The notes beneath the pieces are model-generated. The model saw nothing but the letters and a program-made list of their open reading frames with translations, was not told the DNA's origin and ran no database searches. This document shows positions 42,167-55,301 of a stretch of 64,000 nucleotides of DNA, one piece after another (position 1 is the stretch's first letter; every line of letters starts with the position of its first letter). The stretch is from Acinetobacter pecorum (lineage in GTDB: Bacteria; Pseudomonadota; Gammaproteobacteria; Pseudomonadales; Moraxellaceae): the NCBI RefSeq assembly GCF_014837015.1, contig NZ_JACSPT010000008.1, positions 92,662 through 156,661 on the forward strand, read 5' to 3'. Made by a program: the position numbers and the translations under genes.

Positions 42167-43003
42167 ATGTTCCGTCTCCTTGCAATGGGTCTTTTGGCTT
42201 TGTTCAGTACACTCAGTTGGTCACAAAGTCTGGTGGTCTCGACTCAGCCGATCTATCTGATTGCCAAGAAAATTACTCAGGGCGTGGAACAGCCGACTTT
42301 ATTACTGGCCAATCAGAGCGGACATGATGTCAGTCTGACCCCGGCACATCGTAAAATCATTCAGGATGCCGGTCTGGTGATCTGGCTGGGTCAGGCGCAT
42401 GAGGCACCGCTGGCCAAAGTGCTGAATGACAGTCATAAAGGTATCGCTATTTTAGAGTCCGGTATTTTGACCACATTGCCGATGCGTAACCCGCGTGGTG
42501 AGGCCTTAAAAAATACGGTAGATACGCATGTCTGGCTCGATCCGAATAATGCCGTAAGGATTGGTTTCTTTATTGCGGCGCTGCGTTCGCAACAATTGCC
42601 GGAGAACCGTGAACTGTATTGGAAAAATGCACGCGACTTTGCGCAAAGCATGTTTGCGACGGCCCAGCGTTATAGTTCCAGCACTAAAGCCAAAGCTTAC
42701 TGGTCGTATCATGATGCCTATCAATATCTGGAACGTCCCTTGAATCTGAAATTCATGGGCGCACTGACCGATGATCCACATGTCTCGCCAACTGTGGCAC
42801 AAATCAAGTTCTTACAGGATCATCGTCCACAGCCTAAAATGTGCCTTCTGGCCGAAGGGCATGCCAGTGAAAATCAGTACCGAAAACTGAAACCGGTGGT
42901 GTTTCAGCATGTCGATGAAAGCATGAGCGGGGCAGGGGACTTTGTGCAAGCCTGGCAGCAATTAGCAGCAGAAACCCAGAAGTGCGTATTAAATGCACGC
43001 TAA
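42167..43003 (+). CDS. znuA: Zinc ABC transporter substrate-binding protein ZnuA
   Basis: ZnuA captures zinc in the periplasm and delivers it to ZnuBC. The 278-residue product has a signal peptide (MFRLLAMGLLALFSTLSWS, cleaved before QSL). Likely metal ligands are in NQSGHDVSLTPAHRKII, in THVWLDPNN, in YHDAYQYLE and near the C-terminus. The central His/Asp-rich loop found in many ZnuA proteins is missing, so this is the short, loopless form. The Zur box lies just upstream. Confidence 0.93.
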   Translation: MFRLLAMGLLALFSTLSWSQSLVVSTQPIYLIAKKITQGVEQPTLLLANQSGHDVSLTPAHRKIIQDAGLVIWLGQAHEAPLAKVLNDSHKGIAILESGILTTLPMRNPRGEALKNTVDTHVWLDPNNAVRIGFFIAALRSQQLPENRELYWKNARDFAQSMFATAQRYSSSTKAKAYWSYHDAYQYLERPLNLKFMGALTDDPHVSPTVAQIKFLQDHRPQPKMCLLAEGHASENQYRKLKPVVFQHVDESMSGAGDFVQAWQQLAAETQKCVLNAR

Positions 43004-43084
43004 TGATTTAAAAAATAGACAGATTTTGATTAGTTTAACAGCATTGCCCCGATTTAAAAAAACACGACTAAGGTCGGGAAAAGA

Positions 43085-43113
43085 TTGCATGTTCAGGGGT
43101 GTAACTCTATAAT
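43085..43113 (+). promoter_or_regulatory. Promoter of the atp operon
   Basis: TTGCAT (43085-43090), a 17-base spacer and a perfect TATAAT (43108-43113) lie 64 bases upstream of atpI. This is the best sigma-70 match in the intergenic region. Confidence 0.8.
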
Positions 43114-43177
43114 GCCTGCGATTAAAAATAATCACCTGTTAAACTTGTCAAGCATGATTGCTGTGAGTGAATAAATA

Positions 43178-43570
43178 ATGAGCCGAACTAGTCGCTTGAT
43201 TGACCGACGATTAGCGAAAGCTTTGGTCCTCCTGCAAGCCTGTATGATCCCTGTTTCAGCCTTGATCGGTTGGGTCGTGAAAGACTCAACCGCAGCCTTG
43301 AGTGCAGCATTAGGTGCGCTCGTTTGTTGGCTCGCGACTTGTTATTTTTCGTGGCAATCGTTTCGAGCAGCAGGAGCCCGCGCGTCTAAACAAGTTCTTT
43401 CGAACATGTATAAAGGCTTAATGGGAAAGTTTGCAATTGTGATTGTTGGTTTCATTTTAATTTTAAGCAATGTCGAACCGTTGTCAGCGGTGGCGTTGTT
43501 TTGTGGTTTTATACTTGTTCAAGCCATGTCGTGGGTCGCTCCGTTTTGGGCGTCACGTCTACAAAAATGA
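43178..43570 (+). CDS. atpI: ATP synthase accessory protein I
   Basis: This 130-residue membrane protein, first in the atp operon, has four hydrophobic segments (about 14-34, 38-58, 83-101, 104-124). AtpI helps assemble the c-ring and may assist magnesium uptake. Sequence conservation is low, as usual for AtpI, so the name rests on size, topology and position before atpB. Confidence 0.88.
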   Translation: MSRTSRLIDRRLAKALVLLQACMIPVSALIGWVVKDSTAALSAALGALVCWLATCYFSWQSFRAAGARASKQVLSNMYKGLMGKFAIVIVGFILILSNVEPLSAVALFCGFILVQAMSWVAPFWASRLQK

Positions 43571-43677
43571 GTATAGACACAACAAGAAATTGAAAAGTTT
43601 TTCAGGAGCAGGCGAGATATCAAGCAGCACGCGATATTCGTTTGTTCTATTAGTTTTTTGACATTGACCAGGTGTGA

Positions 43678-44556
<879 letters not shown>

Positions 44557-44632
44557 TGGTATTGCCTAACTGTCAACGGATGGTTGGGCACACAATTTTT
44601 TAACTTAATTTGGTATAAAACCTAACCTCTGA

Positions 44633-44887
<255 letters not shown>

Positions 44888-44926
44888 TCAGCTTAATTCC
44901 GAAATTCACTATTTGAGGAATTTGCA

Positions 44927-45397
44927 ATGAATATCAACCTCACATTGTTTGGCCAAGCGATTGCATTTGCGATTTTCGTCGCATTCTGCATGAAGTTTGT
45001 ATGGCCACCACTAATCAATGCGATTAGTGAACGTCAGCGTCGTATCGCTGATGGCTTAAACGCTGCTGAAAAAGCGAAGGCTGACCTTGCAGATGCGCAA
45101 GCACAAGTGAAAGCTGAACTGGACGCGGCAAAAGCACAAGCGGCTCAATTGATCGAACAAGCGAACCGTCGTGGTGCACAATTGATCGAAGAAGCGCGTA
45201 ACCAGGCTGCGGCTGAAGGTGAGCGTATTCGTCAACAGGCTAAAGAAGCTGTTGATACTGAAATCAATTCTGCTCGCGAAGAATTGCGTCAACAAGTGGC
45301 TGCTCTTGCAGTGACTGGTGCTGAGAAAATTCTTAGCCAGCAAGTTGATGCAGAAGCTCACAATGCCATGCTGACTCAGCTGGCTGCTAAACTTTAA
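44927..45397 (+). CDS. atpF: F0F1 ATP synthase subunit b
   Basis: Subunit b is the peripheral stalk that holds the F1 head. The 156-residue protein has one N-terminal membrane helix (about 5-26) and then a long Ala/Glu/Lys/Gln-rich helix (about 30-140), as expected for the dimeric stalk. Its length is normal. Confidence 0.97.
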   Translation: MNINLTLFGQAIAFAIFVAFCMKFVWPPLINAISERQRRIADGLNAAEKAKADLADAQAQVKAELDAAKAQAAQLIEQANRRGAQLIEEARNQAAAEGERIRQQAKEAVDTEINSAREELRQQVAALAVTGAEKILSQQVDAEAHNAMLTQLAAKL

Positions 45398-45409
45398 GAG
45401 AGGCGGATT

Positions 45410-45946
45410 ATGGCTGAACTCTTGACGTTGGCACGCCCTTACGCTAAAGCAGCATTTGCTTACGCTTCTGAGCAGGGTGCAACTGACTCTTGGTCGACTG
45501 CACTTGAATTGCTCAGTGCTGCGGTGCAAGACGAAGCATTTTCAGCTTATCTAAATCGCCCAGAGCTTACACCTGCTGAGCAGGTGTCTCTTTTTGCTAA
45601 AGTTTTAGGTGAAGACCAAACTGCAGCAGTGTCTAACTTCTTGACATTGCTTGCTGAAAACAACCGTTTGGAACTTCTTCCTGAAATCGCTGCAGAATAT
45701 GAACAGCTCAAATCACAGAATAACAATACTGTGGATGTTGTGATTGAATCAGCATTCCCATTGACTTCTGACCAAGAACAATTGCTTGCAGATGCGTTGA
45801 AAAAACGCTTTAACGCAGCAGTGAATGTTTCTGTGGAAGTGAAACCAGAGCTTATTGCTGGTGTAGTTATTCGTGCAGGCGACCAAGTGATAGATGATTC
45901 TGCGCTTAATAAGCTTGAAAAAATGCGTACTCGTCTTCTTGCTTAA
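45410..45946 (+). CDS. atpH: F0F1 ATP synthase subunit delta
   Basis: The 178-residue subunit caps the F1 head and joins it to subunit b. The start [13 protein letters not shown] is the family signature, and the C-terminal region [37 protein letters not shown] is typical. It lies 12 bases after atpF. Confidence 0.97.
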   Translation: MAELLTLARPYAKAAFAYASEQGATDSWSTALELLSAAVQDEAFSAYLNRPELTPAEQVSLFAKVLGEDQTAAVSNFLTLLAENNRLELLPEIAAEYEQLKSQNNNTVDVVIESAFPLTSDQEQLLADALKKRFNAAVNVSVEVKPELIAGVVIRAGDQVIDDSALNKLEKMRTRLLA

Positions 45947-45989
45947 TAAATAAGAAGACTGAACTTTAAAAAGATTGAGGTATAGCGCA

Positions 45990-47534
45990 ATGCAACAACT
46001 GAATCCATCCGAGATCAGTGCGCTCATTAAACAGCGTATCGGCGATCTGGACACCAGCGCAACCGCTAAGAACGAAGGGACCATTGTTATGGTTTCCGAC
46101 GGTATTGTGCGTATTCACGGCTTAGCTGACGCTATGTACGGTGAAATGATCGAATTCGACGGCGGCCTTTACGGTATGGCACTGAACCTAGAACAGGATT
46201 CAGTGGGCGTCGTTGTTTTAGGTAACTACTTGAACCTTCAAGAAGGTCAAAAAGCGCGTTGCACAGGTCGTGTATTAGAAGTTCCGGTTGGTCCAGAACT
46301 TTTAGGCCGTGTAGTAGATGCTTTGGGTAACCCGATTGATGGTAAAGGCCCGATCGATGCTAAATTAACTGATGCTGTTGAAAAAGTAGCACCAGGCGTA
46401 ATTTGGCGTCAGTCAGTGGATCAACCTGTACAAACTGGTTATAAATCAGTAGATACAATGATCCCTGTAGGCCGTGGTCAGCGTGAGTTGATCATTGGTG
46501 ACCGTCAAACTGGTAAAACAGCAATGGCGATCGACGCGATCATCGCTCAGAAAAACTCTGGCATTAAATGTGTATACGTAGCCATCGGTCAAAAACAATC
46601 GACTATCGCTAACGTAGTACGCAAGCTAGAAGAAACTGGCGCTATGGCGTATACCACTGTTGTCGCAGCAGGTGCATCTGATCCAGCAGCAATGCTGTAT
46701 TTGGCTCCGTACTCTGGCTGTACAATGGGTGAATACTACCGTGACCGTGGTGAAGACGCGTTAATCATTTATGATGACTTGTCTAAACAAGCTGTTGCGT
46801 ATCGTCAAATTTCATTGCTTTTACGCCGTCCACCAGGTCGTGAAGCTTATCCAGGTGACGTGTTCTATCTACATTCACGTCTACTTGAACGTGCTTCTCG
46901 TGTATCTGCTGACTACGTTGAGAAATTCACTAACGGTGAAGTTAAAGGCCAAACTGGTTCATTAACTGCATTGCCGATTATTGAAACTCAAGCGGGTGAC
47001 GTATCTGCATTCGTACCAACCAACGTAATTTCGATTACTGATGGTCAGATCTTCCTTGAAACATCATTATTCAACGCAGGTATTCGTCCTGCTGTGAACG
47101 CGGGTATCTCTGTATCTCGTGTTGGTGGTTCAGCGCAAACCAAGATCATCAAGAAATTGTCTGGTGGTATCCGTACTGCTTTGGCGCAATACCGTGAATT
47201 GGCAGCATTTGCTCAGTTCGCTTCTGATCTTGACGAAGCAACTCGTAAGCAACTTGAACATGGTCAACGTGTAACTGAGTTAATGAAGCAAAAACAATAT
47301 GCTCCATACTCAATTGCTGACCAGGCTGTTTCAATTTATGCATCTAACGAAGGCTACATGGCTGACGTAGACGTTAAGAAAATCGTAGACTTTGATGCTG
47401 CGTTGATTTCTTACTTCCGTTCAGAACATGCTGCGTTAATGCAACAAATCGATGCCTCTGGTGATTACAACAAAGACATCGAAGCTGCAATCAAAGCAGG
47501 TATTGAAAGCTTTAAAGCGACTCAAACTTACTAA
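45990..47534 (+). CDS. atpA: F0F1 ATP synthase subunit alpha
   Basis: This is the non-catalytic nucleotide-binding subunit of F1. From the ATG at 45990 it has 514 residues, the standard size. A TTG 15 bases upstream is in frame but is part of the ribosome site (TGAGG, 45976-45980). The P-loop is [13 protein letters not shown], and [17 protein letters not shown] and the [12 protein letters not shown] region are characteristic. Confidence 0.98.
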   Translation: MQQLNPSEISALIKQRIGDLDTSATAKNEGTIVMVSDGIVRIHGLADAMYGEMIEFDGGLYGMALNLEQDSVGVVVLGNYLNLQEGQKARCTGRVLEVPVGPELLGRVVDALGNPIDGKGPIDAKLTDAVEKVAPGVIWRQSVDQPVQTGYKSVDTMIPVGRGQRELIIGDRQTGKTAMAIDAIIAQKNSGIKCVYVAIGQKQSTIANVVRKLEETGAMAYTTVVAAGASDPAAMLYLAPYSGCTMGEYYRDRGEDALIIYDDLSKQAVAYRQISLLLRRPPGREAYPGDVFYLHSRLLERASRVSADYVEKFTNGEVKGQTGSLTALPIIETQAGDVSAFVPTNVISITDGQIFLETSLFNAGIRPAVNAGISVSRVGGSAQTKIIKKLSGGIRTALAQYRELAAFAQFASDLDEATRKQLEHGQRVTELMKQKQYAPYSIADQAVSIYASNEGYMADVDVKKIVDFDAALISYFRSEHAALMQQIDASGDYNKDIEAAIKAGIESFKATQTY

Positions 47535-47622
47535 TTTAGCAACTTGCTAGATTAGTGTTGGTTTGGTTCACGGAATCAACCTTCGGAAGCTCGCAAGGGC
47601 TTTCGAATACTAGGTTAAGCGT

Positions 47623-48492
47623 ATGGCAAATTTAAAAGAAATTCGCGCCAAAGTAGCTAGTATCAAGAGCACGCAAAAGATTACTCGAGCGATGCAAATG
47701 GTAGCAGCTTCTAAGATGCGTCGTGCGCAAGAGCGCATGGCTCAAGGCCGTCCGTATGCCGAAAATATGCACCGTGTAATTGCTCATTTGGTTCAAGCGA
47801 ATCCTGAATACAAACACCGTTATATGGTTGAACGCCCGGTTAAGCGCGTTGGCTATATTATTGTGTCATCAGATCGTGGCCTTGCTGGTGGTTTGAACAT
47901 TAACCTGTTCAAAAAAGTGGTTAAACACGTTCAACAGCAACAAGAGCAGTCAATTGAAGTTCAATTTGCTTTAATTGGTCAAAAAGCGGTTTCGTTTTTT
48001 AAAAACTACGGCGGTAAAGTGCTTGGGGCGACGACGCAAGTCGGTGATACTCCAAGTCTTGAGCAGTTATCTGGTTCTGTACAGGTGATGTTGGATGCTT
48101 ATGATAAAGGCGAGTTAGATCGTATTTATCTAGTGTCAAACGGCTTTGTCAATGCCATGACTCAAAATCAAAAGATCGAACAACTTGTTCCTTTGGCTGC
48201 TGCTGAAGAAGACAAGACTCTTAACCGTCAATACGGTTGGGATTATATCTACGAGCCTGAAGCTGAAGAGCTTTTAAATGGCTTGTTGGTTCGCTATATC
48301 GAGTCTGTGGTGTATCAAGGTGTGATTGAAAACATCGCATGTGAGCAGTCTGCACGTATGGTCGCTATGAAAGCAGCGACAGACAACGCAGGCGAGATCA
48401 TTAAGAGCCTGCAACTTATTTATAACAAGCTGCGTCAAGCCGCGATTACTCAGGAAATTTCTGAGATCGTTGGTGGTGCCGCTGCCGTTTAA
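47623..48492 (+). CDS. atpG: F0F1 ATP synthase subunit gamma
   Basis: Gamma is the rotor shaft linking F1 and the c-ring. The 289-residue protein begins with the long helix [32 protein letters not shown] and ends with [44 protein letters not shown], both strongly conserved. Confidence 0.98.
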   Translation: MANLKEIRAKVASIKSTQKITRAMQMVAASKMRRAQERMAQGRPYAENMHRVIAHLVQANPEYKHRYMVERPVKRVGYIIVSSDRGLAGGLNINLFKKVVKHVQQQQEQSIEVQFALIGQKAVSFFKNYGGKVLGATTQVGDTPSLEQLSGSVQVMLDAYDKGELDRIYLVSNGFVNAMTQNQKIEQLVPLAAAEEDKTLNRQYGWDYIYEPEAEELLNGLLVRYIESVVYQGVIENIACEQSARMVAMKAATDNAGEIIKSLQLIYNKLRQAAITQEISEIVGGAAAV

Positions 48493-48503
48493 CATTATTT
48501 TGA

Positions 48504-49913
<1,410 letters not shown>

Positions 49914-49939
49914 TTAGTTCCCTAATTTAGGAGATTCTC

Positions 49940-50359
49940 ATGGCGACTATGCAATGTGACGTTGTAAGTGTTCAAGAGTCTTTGTACTCAGGCACTGTAA
50001 CTATGCTAATTGCTAAAGGTGCTGGCGGTGAGTTAGGTATTATGCCTGGTCACGCTCCGCTGGTAACTTTGCTCCAACCTGGCGCGATCCGCGTTATTTT
50101 GGAAAACGGTACAGAAGAATTAATCTATGTATCTGGTGGTGTTCTAGAAGTTCAACCGCATGTTGTTACGGTTCTTGCAGATACTGCAGTCCGTGCAGAA
50201 AACTTAGATGAAGCTGCAATTATTGAAGCGCGTAAACACGCTGAACAATTGCTAGCAAATCAAAAGGGCGATTTGGACGCTGCTGCTGCTTTGGCTGCTC
50301 TTGCAGAAACTGCTGCTCAGCTGGAAACGATCCGCAAAATCAAAAACCGCGCAATGTAA
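49940..50359 (+). CDS. atpC: F0F1 ATP synthase subunit epsilon
   Basis: The 139-residue subunit regulates and connects the rotor. The N-terminal beta-sandwich has CDVVSVQESLYSGTVTMLIAKGAGGELGIMPGHAPLVTLLQPG, and the C-terminus is an Ala-rich two-helix region. It is the last gene of the operon, followed at once by a strong terminator. Confidence 0.97.
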   Translation: MATMQCDVVSVQESLYSGTVTMLIAKGAGGELGIMPGHAPLVTLLQPGAIRVILENGTEELIYVSGGVLEVQPHVVTVLADTAVRAENLDEAAIIEARKHAEQLLANQKGDLDAAAALAALAETAAQLETIRKIKNRAM

Positions 50360-50380
50360 TTGCAGGTTTAAGATTGAAGA

Positions 50381-50406
50381 AACCACCCGAAAGGGTGGTT
50401 TTTTTA
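50381..50406 (+). terminator. Terminator of the atp operon
   Basis: AACCACCC-GAAA-GGGTGGTT is a perfect stem with a GNRA-type loop, followed by six or more T residues. Confidence 0.92.
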
Positions 50407-50436
50407 TATACTTAATTTTTTAATACCTAAAAAATA

Positions 50437-51228
50437 ATGAAATTAAATACCTTAAATCCTATTTTTCAGGATTCAGAATTTAAAAATACAATAGCTCATA
50501 AGAAAGTACTCTGTATAAAATGTAAGACTCTTATCAAACATGAAGTATTAGTTGATATATCTGATTCTGATTTTAATCATAGTCCTATTGATTTCTACTT
50601 CAATTATAGAATTTTAAAATGTATTAATTGCGGTACTATTAGTTATCAAACCAAAACTTTATGTTCTGAAGATGTTTATCAAATAGGATATGAGTTGAAT
50701 GGTGATCCTATTTACGATGAGGCTGCAACTTATAGTGTTTTTCCAATGAGGGATGAGGAAACTGCTTTTTCAATCGAATTTGAAAAAATTTTACCTACAG
50801 AAATTTATAATACATATGAGGAAGTAATTGTTGCATTAAATAATAAAATGCCTTTATTGACTGGTTTAGGTCTAAGAACTCTTTTAGAACAGATCATTAA
50901 GTACTTTGGTAATTCTAATGATTTGGGTCTGATTTTAAATCAGTTTGAGCAAGATGGATTTATTTCGACCAAACAACGAGCTTTACTTGATGATATTAGA
51001 TATTTAGGAAATGATGCAGCACACCGTGCGGATACTAAATCTAGAAAAGAATTAATTTTGCATTTAAAGGTTTTAGAAAATTTAATTCAGCAACTTTTTG
51101 TATACTACAATCTAGATCAAGCAGAAATAAAGCAAACTAAAAGTATAAAGTTGAAACCCTCACCTAAATATGCCATTCCAGTAGTAAGAGAAACTACTCA
51201 AAAAAGAAAGCCCAAGAAAAAGTTATAA
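50437..51228 (+). CDS. DUF4145 domain protein with N-terminal zinc ribbon
   Basis: The 263-residue protein has two CxxC pairs, Cys26/Cys29 (CIKC) and Cys62/Cys65 (CINC), forming a likely zinc ribbon. An all-helical DUF4145-type domain follows (about 130-230), with LLTGLGLRTLLEQIIKYFG and LLDDIRYLGNDAAHRAD. The GNDAAH sequence is the family core. The C-terminal tail is Lys-rich. The domain occurs alone or in restriction and other defence proteins; its activity is unknown. The gene is clearly more AT-rich than the atp genes and lies right after their terminator, which hints at separate acquisition. No partner gene is adjacent. Confidence 0.8.
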   Translation: MKLNTLNPIFQDSEFKNTIAHKKVLCIKCKTLIKHEVLVDISDSDFNHSPIDFYFNYRILKCINCGTISYQTKTLCSEDVYQIGYELNGDPIYDEAATYSVFPMRDEETAFSIEFEKILPTEIYNTYEEVIVALNNKMPLLTGLGLRTLLEQIIKYFGNSNDLGLILNQFEQDGFISTKQRALLDDIRYLGNDAAHRADTKSRKELILHLKVLENLIQQLFVYYNLDQAEIKQTKSIKLKPSPKYAIPVVRETTQKRKPKKKL

Positions 51229-51429
51229 AGCTCCTGCATGTATTGTGCTTTGTACCGCTCGATATAACTTTTACCCTTTCTCAGTAATGTTTTGAACCAA
51301 TCTGTAAGCAGGCACACGCCATAAAAGAATCAATGATAAGTTAAATAATTCGAACAGATACTTGCTTGTTATAACTTCATTTGACTGGGTTCAGAACAGG
51401 CGAAACTTATAATTGAAAAAGGGAAAATC

Positions 51430-52806
51430 ATGGCTTATCAATCTATTAATCCATTTACCAATCAAAAATTGAAAGACTACCCCTCCCATAGCGATCAAGA
51501 TATTCAAAATGCCCTCGATACCGCAGAAAAAATCCTGAAATCGGAATGGGCTCAAAAGGCCGATACCCGTATTGAGGTACTGCGCAAGCTGGCTAGCAGT
51601 ATGCGTGAGCGAAAGTCGGAACTGGCCAAGCTCATGACGCTGGATATGGGTAAACTGATCAAGCAGAGTGAAGGTGAAATCGAAACCTGCGCCAAAATTG
51701 CTGAATACTATGCTGATCATGCCAAAGAATTTTTAGCGCCTGTGTCCTACGAAACGGAACTGGGAGAATCCTGGGTTGAGCATCATCCATTGGGCATTGT
51801 TATGGCAGTTGAACCGTGGAATTTTCCGTTTTATCAATTAATGCGGGTTTTTGCACCGAACTGTGCCATCGGTAATCCGGTTCTGGCAAAACATGCCGGA
51901 ATTGTACCGCAATGTGCCGAAGCTTTTGAACAACTGATCTTGGATGCAGGCGCACCCAAAGGTGTCTGGACCAACCTGTTTATTAGCAGTGATCAGGTTG
52001 CTGAGGTGATTGCAGATAAACGTGTACGTGGTGTGGCACTCACAGGTTCAGAAGGTGCGGGCAGTGCTGTCGCTGAGCAGGCCGGAAAACATCTTAAAAA
52101 ATCAACGCTGGAACTGGGCGGTAATGATGTCTTTATTGTGCTGGATGATGCTGATCTGGAAAAGGCCATCAAGATAGGCTGCCAAGCTCGGGTGAACAAT
52201 ACCGGTCAAGTCTGTACAGCAGCCAAGCGCTTTATCCTACATGAAAAAATTGCCGAACAATTCAAGGCTGGCATGATCAAGGTATTTGAAGGGTTAAAAA
52301 TTGGCGATCCGCTTGATCCTGAAACCACATTGGGTCCACTGTCTTCCGCTGACGCTTTGGAAAAGCTGACTGAACAGGTCGATAAGGCGGTAGAACATGG
52401 TGCGAAAGTGGTCACTGGTGGTAAGCCGTATGAGCATGCAGGCAATTTCTATCAGCCGACGATTTTGGAAAATATCAGCCGAGATAATCCGGCCTGGTAT
52501 GAAGAATTCTTTGGTCCGGTTGCCCAGATTTATGTGGCCAAGGATGAGGATGAGATTGTTTCGATTGCCAATGATTCCAATTATGGTCTGGGTGGCGTGA
52601 TTCATTCACAAGATATCGAGCGGGCGAAAAAGCTGGCTTCACGTGTCGAAACGGGCATGATCTGGATTAACTGGTATACCGATACTGCACCAGAACTGCC
52701 ATTTGGCGGAATCAAGAACTCGGGTTATGGTCACGAACTCTCCATTGACGGTTTCAGAGAATTTGTGCAGAAAAAACTGGTCGTCGTCAAAAGCCCGAAC
52801 AAATAA
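51430..52806 (+). CDS. Aldehyde dehydrogenase, NAD(P)-dependent succinate-semialdehyde type
   Basis: The 458-residue aldehyde dehydrogenase has the cofactor and active-site motifs EPWNFPFYQ, ALTGSEGAGSAVAEQAGKHLKKSTLELGGND (catalytic Glu in LELGGND) and NNTGQVCTAAKRF (nucleophile Cys). The C-terminus ELPFGGIKNSGYGHELSIDGFREFVQKK is typical. It is closest in pattern to the short Sad/GabD group that oxidises succinate semialdehyde, but the substrate is not proven. It stands alone with its own terminator. Confidence 0.88.
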   Translation: MAYQSINPFTNQKLKDYPSHSDQDIQNALDTAEKILKSEWAQKADTRIEVLRKLASSMRERKSELAKLMTLDMGKLIKQSEGEIETCAKIAEYYADHAKEFLAPVSYETELGESWVEHHPLGIVMAVEPWNFPFYQLMRVFAPNCAIGNPVLAKHAGIVPQCAEAFEQLILDAGAPKGVWTNLFISSDQVAEVIADKRVRGVALTGSEGAGSAVAEQAGKHLKKSTLELGGNDVFIVLDDADLEKAIKIGCQARVNNTGQVCTAAKRFILHEKIAEQFKAGMIKVFEGLKIGDPLDPETTLGPLSSADALEKLTEQVDKAVEHGAKVVTGGKPYEHAGNFYQPTILENISRDNPAWYEEFFGPVAQIYVAKDEDEIVSIANDSNYGLGGVIHSQDIERAKKLASRVETGMIWINWYTDTAPELPFGGIKNSGYGHELSIDGFREFVQKKLVVVKSPNK

Positions 52807-52822
52807 GCCCAACACCAAACTA

Positions 52823-52850
52823 GAAAGCCACTGCTGAAGGGGCTTTCTTT
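52823..52850 (+). terminator. Terminator after the aldehyde dehydrogenase gene
   Basis: GAAAGCC and GGCTTTC pair around an 11-base loop that can add further pairs; TTT follows. Confidence 0.7.
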
Positions 52851-53207
52851 TAATTAGTATTGATTAAATTCCTTTCGAATATGACTAATTATCACCTTAT
52901 TATAAAGATATGGGCTTAAGAAGATGGAGTCTAAAATTTGAAGCTATCTTATTTGGATAAAAATATTATATCTGCTGATAGTGAATTTAATTAAATCATT
53001 ATTATTCTTATATTTATGTATAAATAAAAATATTTGTTTTGAGATAGTCGAGCATAATTTAAAAATAACAGCCAAAAGAATTTTAAGAATTTGTAAAGAA
53101 TAGCTGAGAAATACAATTCTATTGTTGTTGCAGTTTTTCTATTGTCTATAGTTAAGGAGATTATTCAAAAATAATCTGAAATTATAATAATAGAAGAGAG
53201 AATTAAT
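52851..53207. other. AT-rich intergenic region with promoter elements for the alcohol dehydrogenase
   Basis: No gene is visible. Two candidate promoters point to the next gene: TTGTTG (53125-53130) with TATAGT (53147-53152) after 16 bases, and a TATAAT at 53183-53188 with a weak -35. A good ribosome site (AGAGAG, 53195-53200) precedes the ATG. Confidence 0.4.
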
Positions 53208-54239
53208 ATGCCAACAACAATGAAAGCAGCGGTCGTAACTGCATTTAACCAACCCTTAGAAATCCAAGAACTCGACATCCCTCAAGTTAGCCCAGGCAAA
53301 ATCCTGGTCAAGATCATTGCCACAGGTGTTTGTCATACCGATCTGCATGCCATGCATGGCGACTGGCCGGTGCAACCGAGCTTACCTTTTATTCCCGGGC
53401 ATGAGGGAGTAGGAGAAGTGATTGAAATAGGTGCAGGCATTGACCATTTAAAAATAGGAGATATTGTCGGTATTCCATGGCTGTATTCGGCGTGTGGCCA
53501 TTGTGAACATTGTTATGCGGGCTGGGAAACCCTGTGCAGAAAACAGCAAAATTCGGGGTATTCGGTCAACGGCAGCTTTGCTGAATATTGTCTGGCCGAT
53601 GGAGATTATGTAGGAGTAATTCCAGAGGGAGTAGATTTACTTGAAATTGCACCTATTCTCTGTGCAGGCGTCACTGTCTATAAAGGTCTGAAAATGGCTG
53701 ATGCCAAAACAGGAGACTGGATGGCAATTTCGGGCATTGGCGGTCTGGGTCATATTGCTGTTCAATATGCCAAAACCATGGGATTTAATGTTATTGCCAT
53801 AGATGTGGATGACTCAAAACTGGAACTGGCCAAAAATCTGGGTGCTGATGTGGGCATAAATGCACTGAAATCTGATGTAAAAGAAGAAGTGATGAAAGCC
53901 ACCGGAGAAGGTTGTCATGGGGTATTGGTAACAGCAGTCTCTCCCAAAGCTTTTGAACAGGCAGTCTCGATCGTGCGTCGGGGGGGAACTATGGTGCTAA
54001 ATGGTTTACCACCAGGCAAGTTTGACTTGTCGATTTTTGATATGGTACTTGACGGCATTACGGTGCGCGGCTCGATAGTGGGTACGCGACTGGATCTCAA
54101 GGAAGCATTGGATATTGCTGCCCGGGGTAAGGTTAAGGCACATATTAAGGTTGAGCCGCTGCAAAATATCAATGATATTTTTCAGCGTATGGAACAAGGG
54201 AAAATTGATGGCCGGATCGTGATCGATATGCGACTTTAA
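53208..54239 (+). CDS. adhP: Zinc-dependent alcohol dehydrogenase (AdhP type)
   Basis: This is a 343-residue medium-chain alcohol dehydrogenase that oxidises ethanol and other short primary alcohols with NAD. Catalytic zinc ligands are the Cys in [17 protein letters not shown], the His/Glu in PGHEGVGEV, and a later Cys in [11 protein letters not shown]. The structural zinc Cys set is [15 protein letters not shown]. The NAD motif is [13 protein letters not shown], followed by Asp (AIDVDD), indicating NAD. It matches AdhP in length and spacing. Confidence 0.93.
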   Translation: MPTTMKAAVVTAFNQPLEIQELDIPQVSPGKILVKIIATGVCHTDLHAMHGDWPVQPSLPFIPGHEGVGEVIEIGAGIDHLKIGDIVGIPWLYSACGHCEHCYAGWETLCRKQQNSGYSVNGSFAEYCLADGDYVGVIPEGVDLLEIAPILCAGVTVYKGLKMADAKTGDWMAISGIGGLGHIAVQYAKTMGFNVIAIDVDDSKLELAKNLGADVGINALKSDVKEEVMKATGEGCHGVLVTAVSPKAFEQAVSIVRRGGTMVLNGLPPGKFDLSIFDMVLDGITVRGSIVGTRLDLKEALDIAARGKVKAHIKVEPLQNINDIFQRMEQGKIDGRIVIDMRL

Positions 54240-54260
54240 TTCCTCATTGAGGGGAAATAA

Positions 54261-54293
54261 AAGCCAATCTGGTTCTTGCCGGATTGGCTTTTT
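54261..54293. terminator. Bidirectional terminator after adhP
   Basis: AAGCCAATC and GATTGGCTT form a 9-bp stem around a 12-base loop that can extend with GG/CC. T residues follow on the plus strand and A residues precede, serving the converging lipoprotein gene as well. Confidence 0.82.
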
Positions 54294-54315
54294 GATGAAA
54301 GGGTTTAAATGAGTT

Positions 54316-54891
54316 TTAACCTTGTTCCTGCTCGGGATTCTGGATCAACAAGCCTGCCAGTTTGACCATTTCGGCTTGAACATTGACCATCTGCGATTCA
54401 ATCTTTTTCAAGTCCACTTGGCTAAAATCCACCTGACCATTCAAGAGGGGAGAAGCCAGCACTTGCTGGTTTGCAGACATCATATTATTACGAATCTGGT
54501 CAATTTCCTGACTTTTTAAGTTCAGGTTGCCCAGTACCTGATTAAAACTGCTGAGTTGCTGTTGAAGCTGAGTCGCAGTGGATTGCAGTTGCTGGGTATC
54601 TTTGGTTTCGACCGCCGTTTGCAGTTCGGTCTGGGTCTGTTTTAACTGTTCCACATAACTGCCGGCCTTGAGCTGCAAGTCGGCGACATCCCGAACCATA
54701 TAAAACATGTTGCCAGATTTGAGTTCAGTTGGTGTTGCCGAGCCTTGTTGCTGAGAGGCTGGTTCCAGATCTAACGTTGTTGTATCTGCCTGTTCAGTGG
54801 GTGTTTCGACGGCCTGTTCACAGCCCATCAGTAAAATTCCCGAGCTAAATAATGCGAAAGGAAGGACAGTATTGGCAAGAATTTTGGACAT
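54316..54891 (-). CDS. Predicted lipoprotein with coiled-coil region, function unknown
   Basis: The 191-residue product has a signal with lipobox LLMGC (Cys24) and an acidic, Thr/Gln-rich linker (about 26-55). A long helix-prone region (about 70-185) follows, rich in Gln, Leu and Glu (KQTQTELQTAVETKDTQQLQSTATQLQQQLSSF), which suggests coiled coil. No family is recognised. It is transcribed alone toward adhP. Confidence 0.7.
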   Translation of the reverse strand: MSKILANTVLPFALFSSGILLMGCEQAVETPTEQADTTTLDLEPASQQQGSATPTELKSGNMFYMVRDVADLQLKAGSYVEQLKQTQTELQTAVETKDTQQLQSTATQLQQQLSSFNQVLGNLNLKSQEIDQIRNNMMSANQQVLASPLLNGQVDFSQVDLKKIESQMVNVQAEMVKLAGLLIQNPEQEQG

Positions 54892-55301
54892 AGAATCAGG
54901 GTCTCGATACAGGTGATAGAATTTGGATAGTATTTAATATAAGGACAAACTATGGAGATAAAAAAGATTGTTGCAAACTCATAACAATTCTTCTGGATTT
55001 TAAATAATTAGCCAGATAGAAGTGAGAAAAATCTAATAAAAATGAATAAGTAAATATTTTATTTTAAGCGGGGCGGCTCGTTTGGCCGGCGATTAACTTG
55101 AAGACTTTATTGTGTGGAATTTCATTCGACTATTATTTTCCTGCCTCCTAAGCAATTGCTGAGTGTGCACGGATTTGGTTGAGTCTTTACAAATGTAGGT
55201 GAATATCAACTTAGTGAAATAAGAGTTTTAAATAGAAATAAGTACCCATTATGAAAACAGATACTTATTTTAATCTTAATACTTATTGAGAGAGTAGAGC
55301 A
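54892..55301. other. Intergenic region, nothing recognised
   Basis: About 410 bases with stop codons in all frames and no gene-like signal. A short GC-rich patch (about 55069-55092) stands out against the AT-rich surroundings, but I cannot assign it. Confidence 0.35.
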
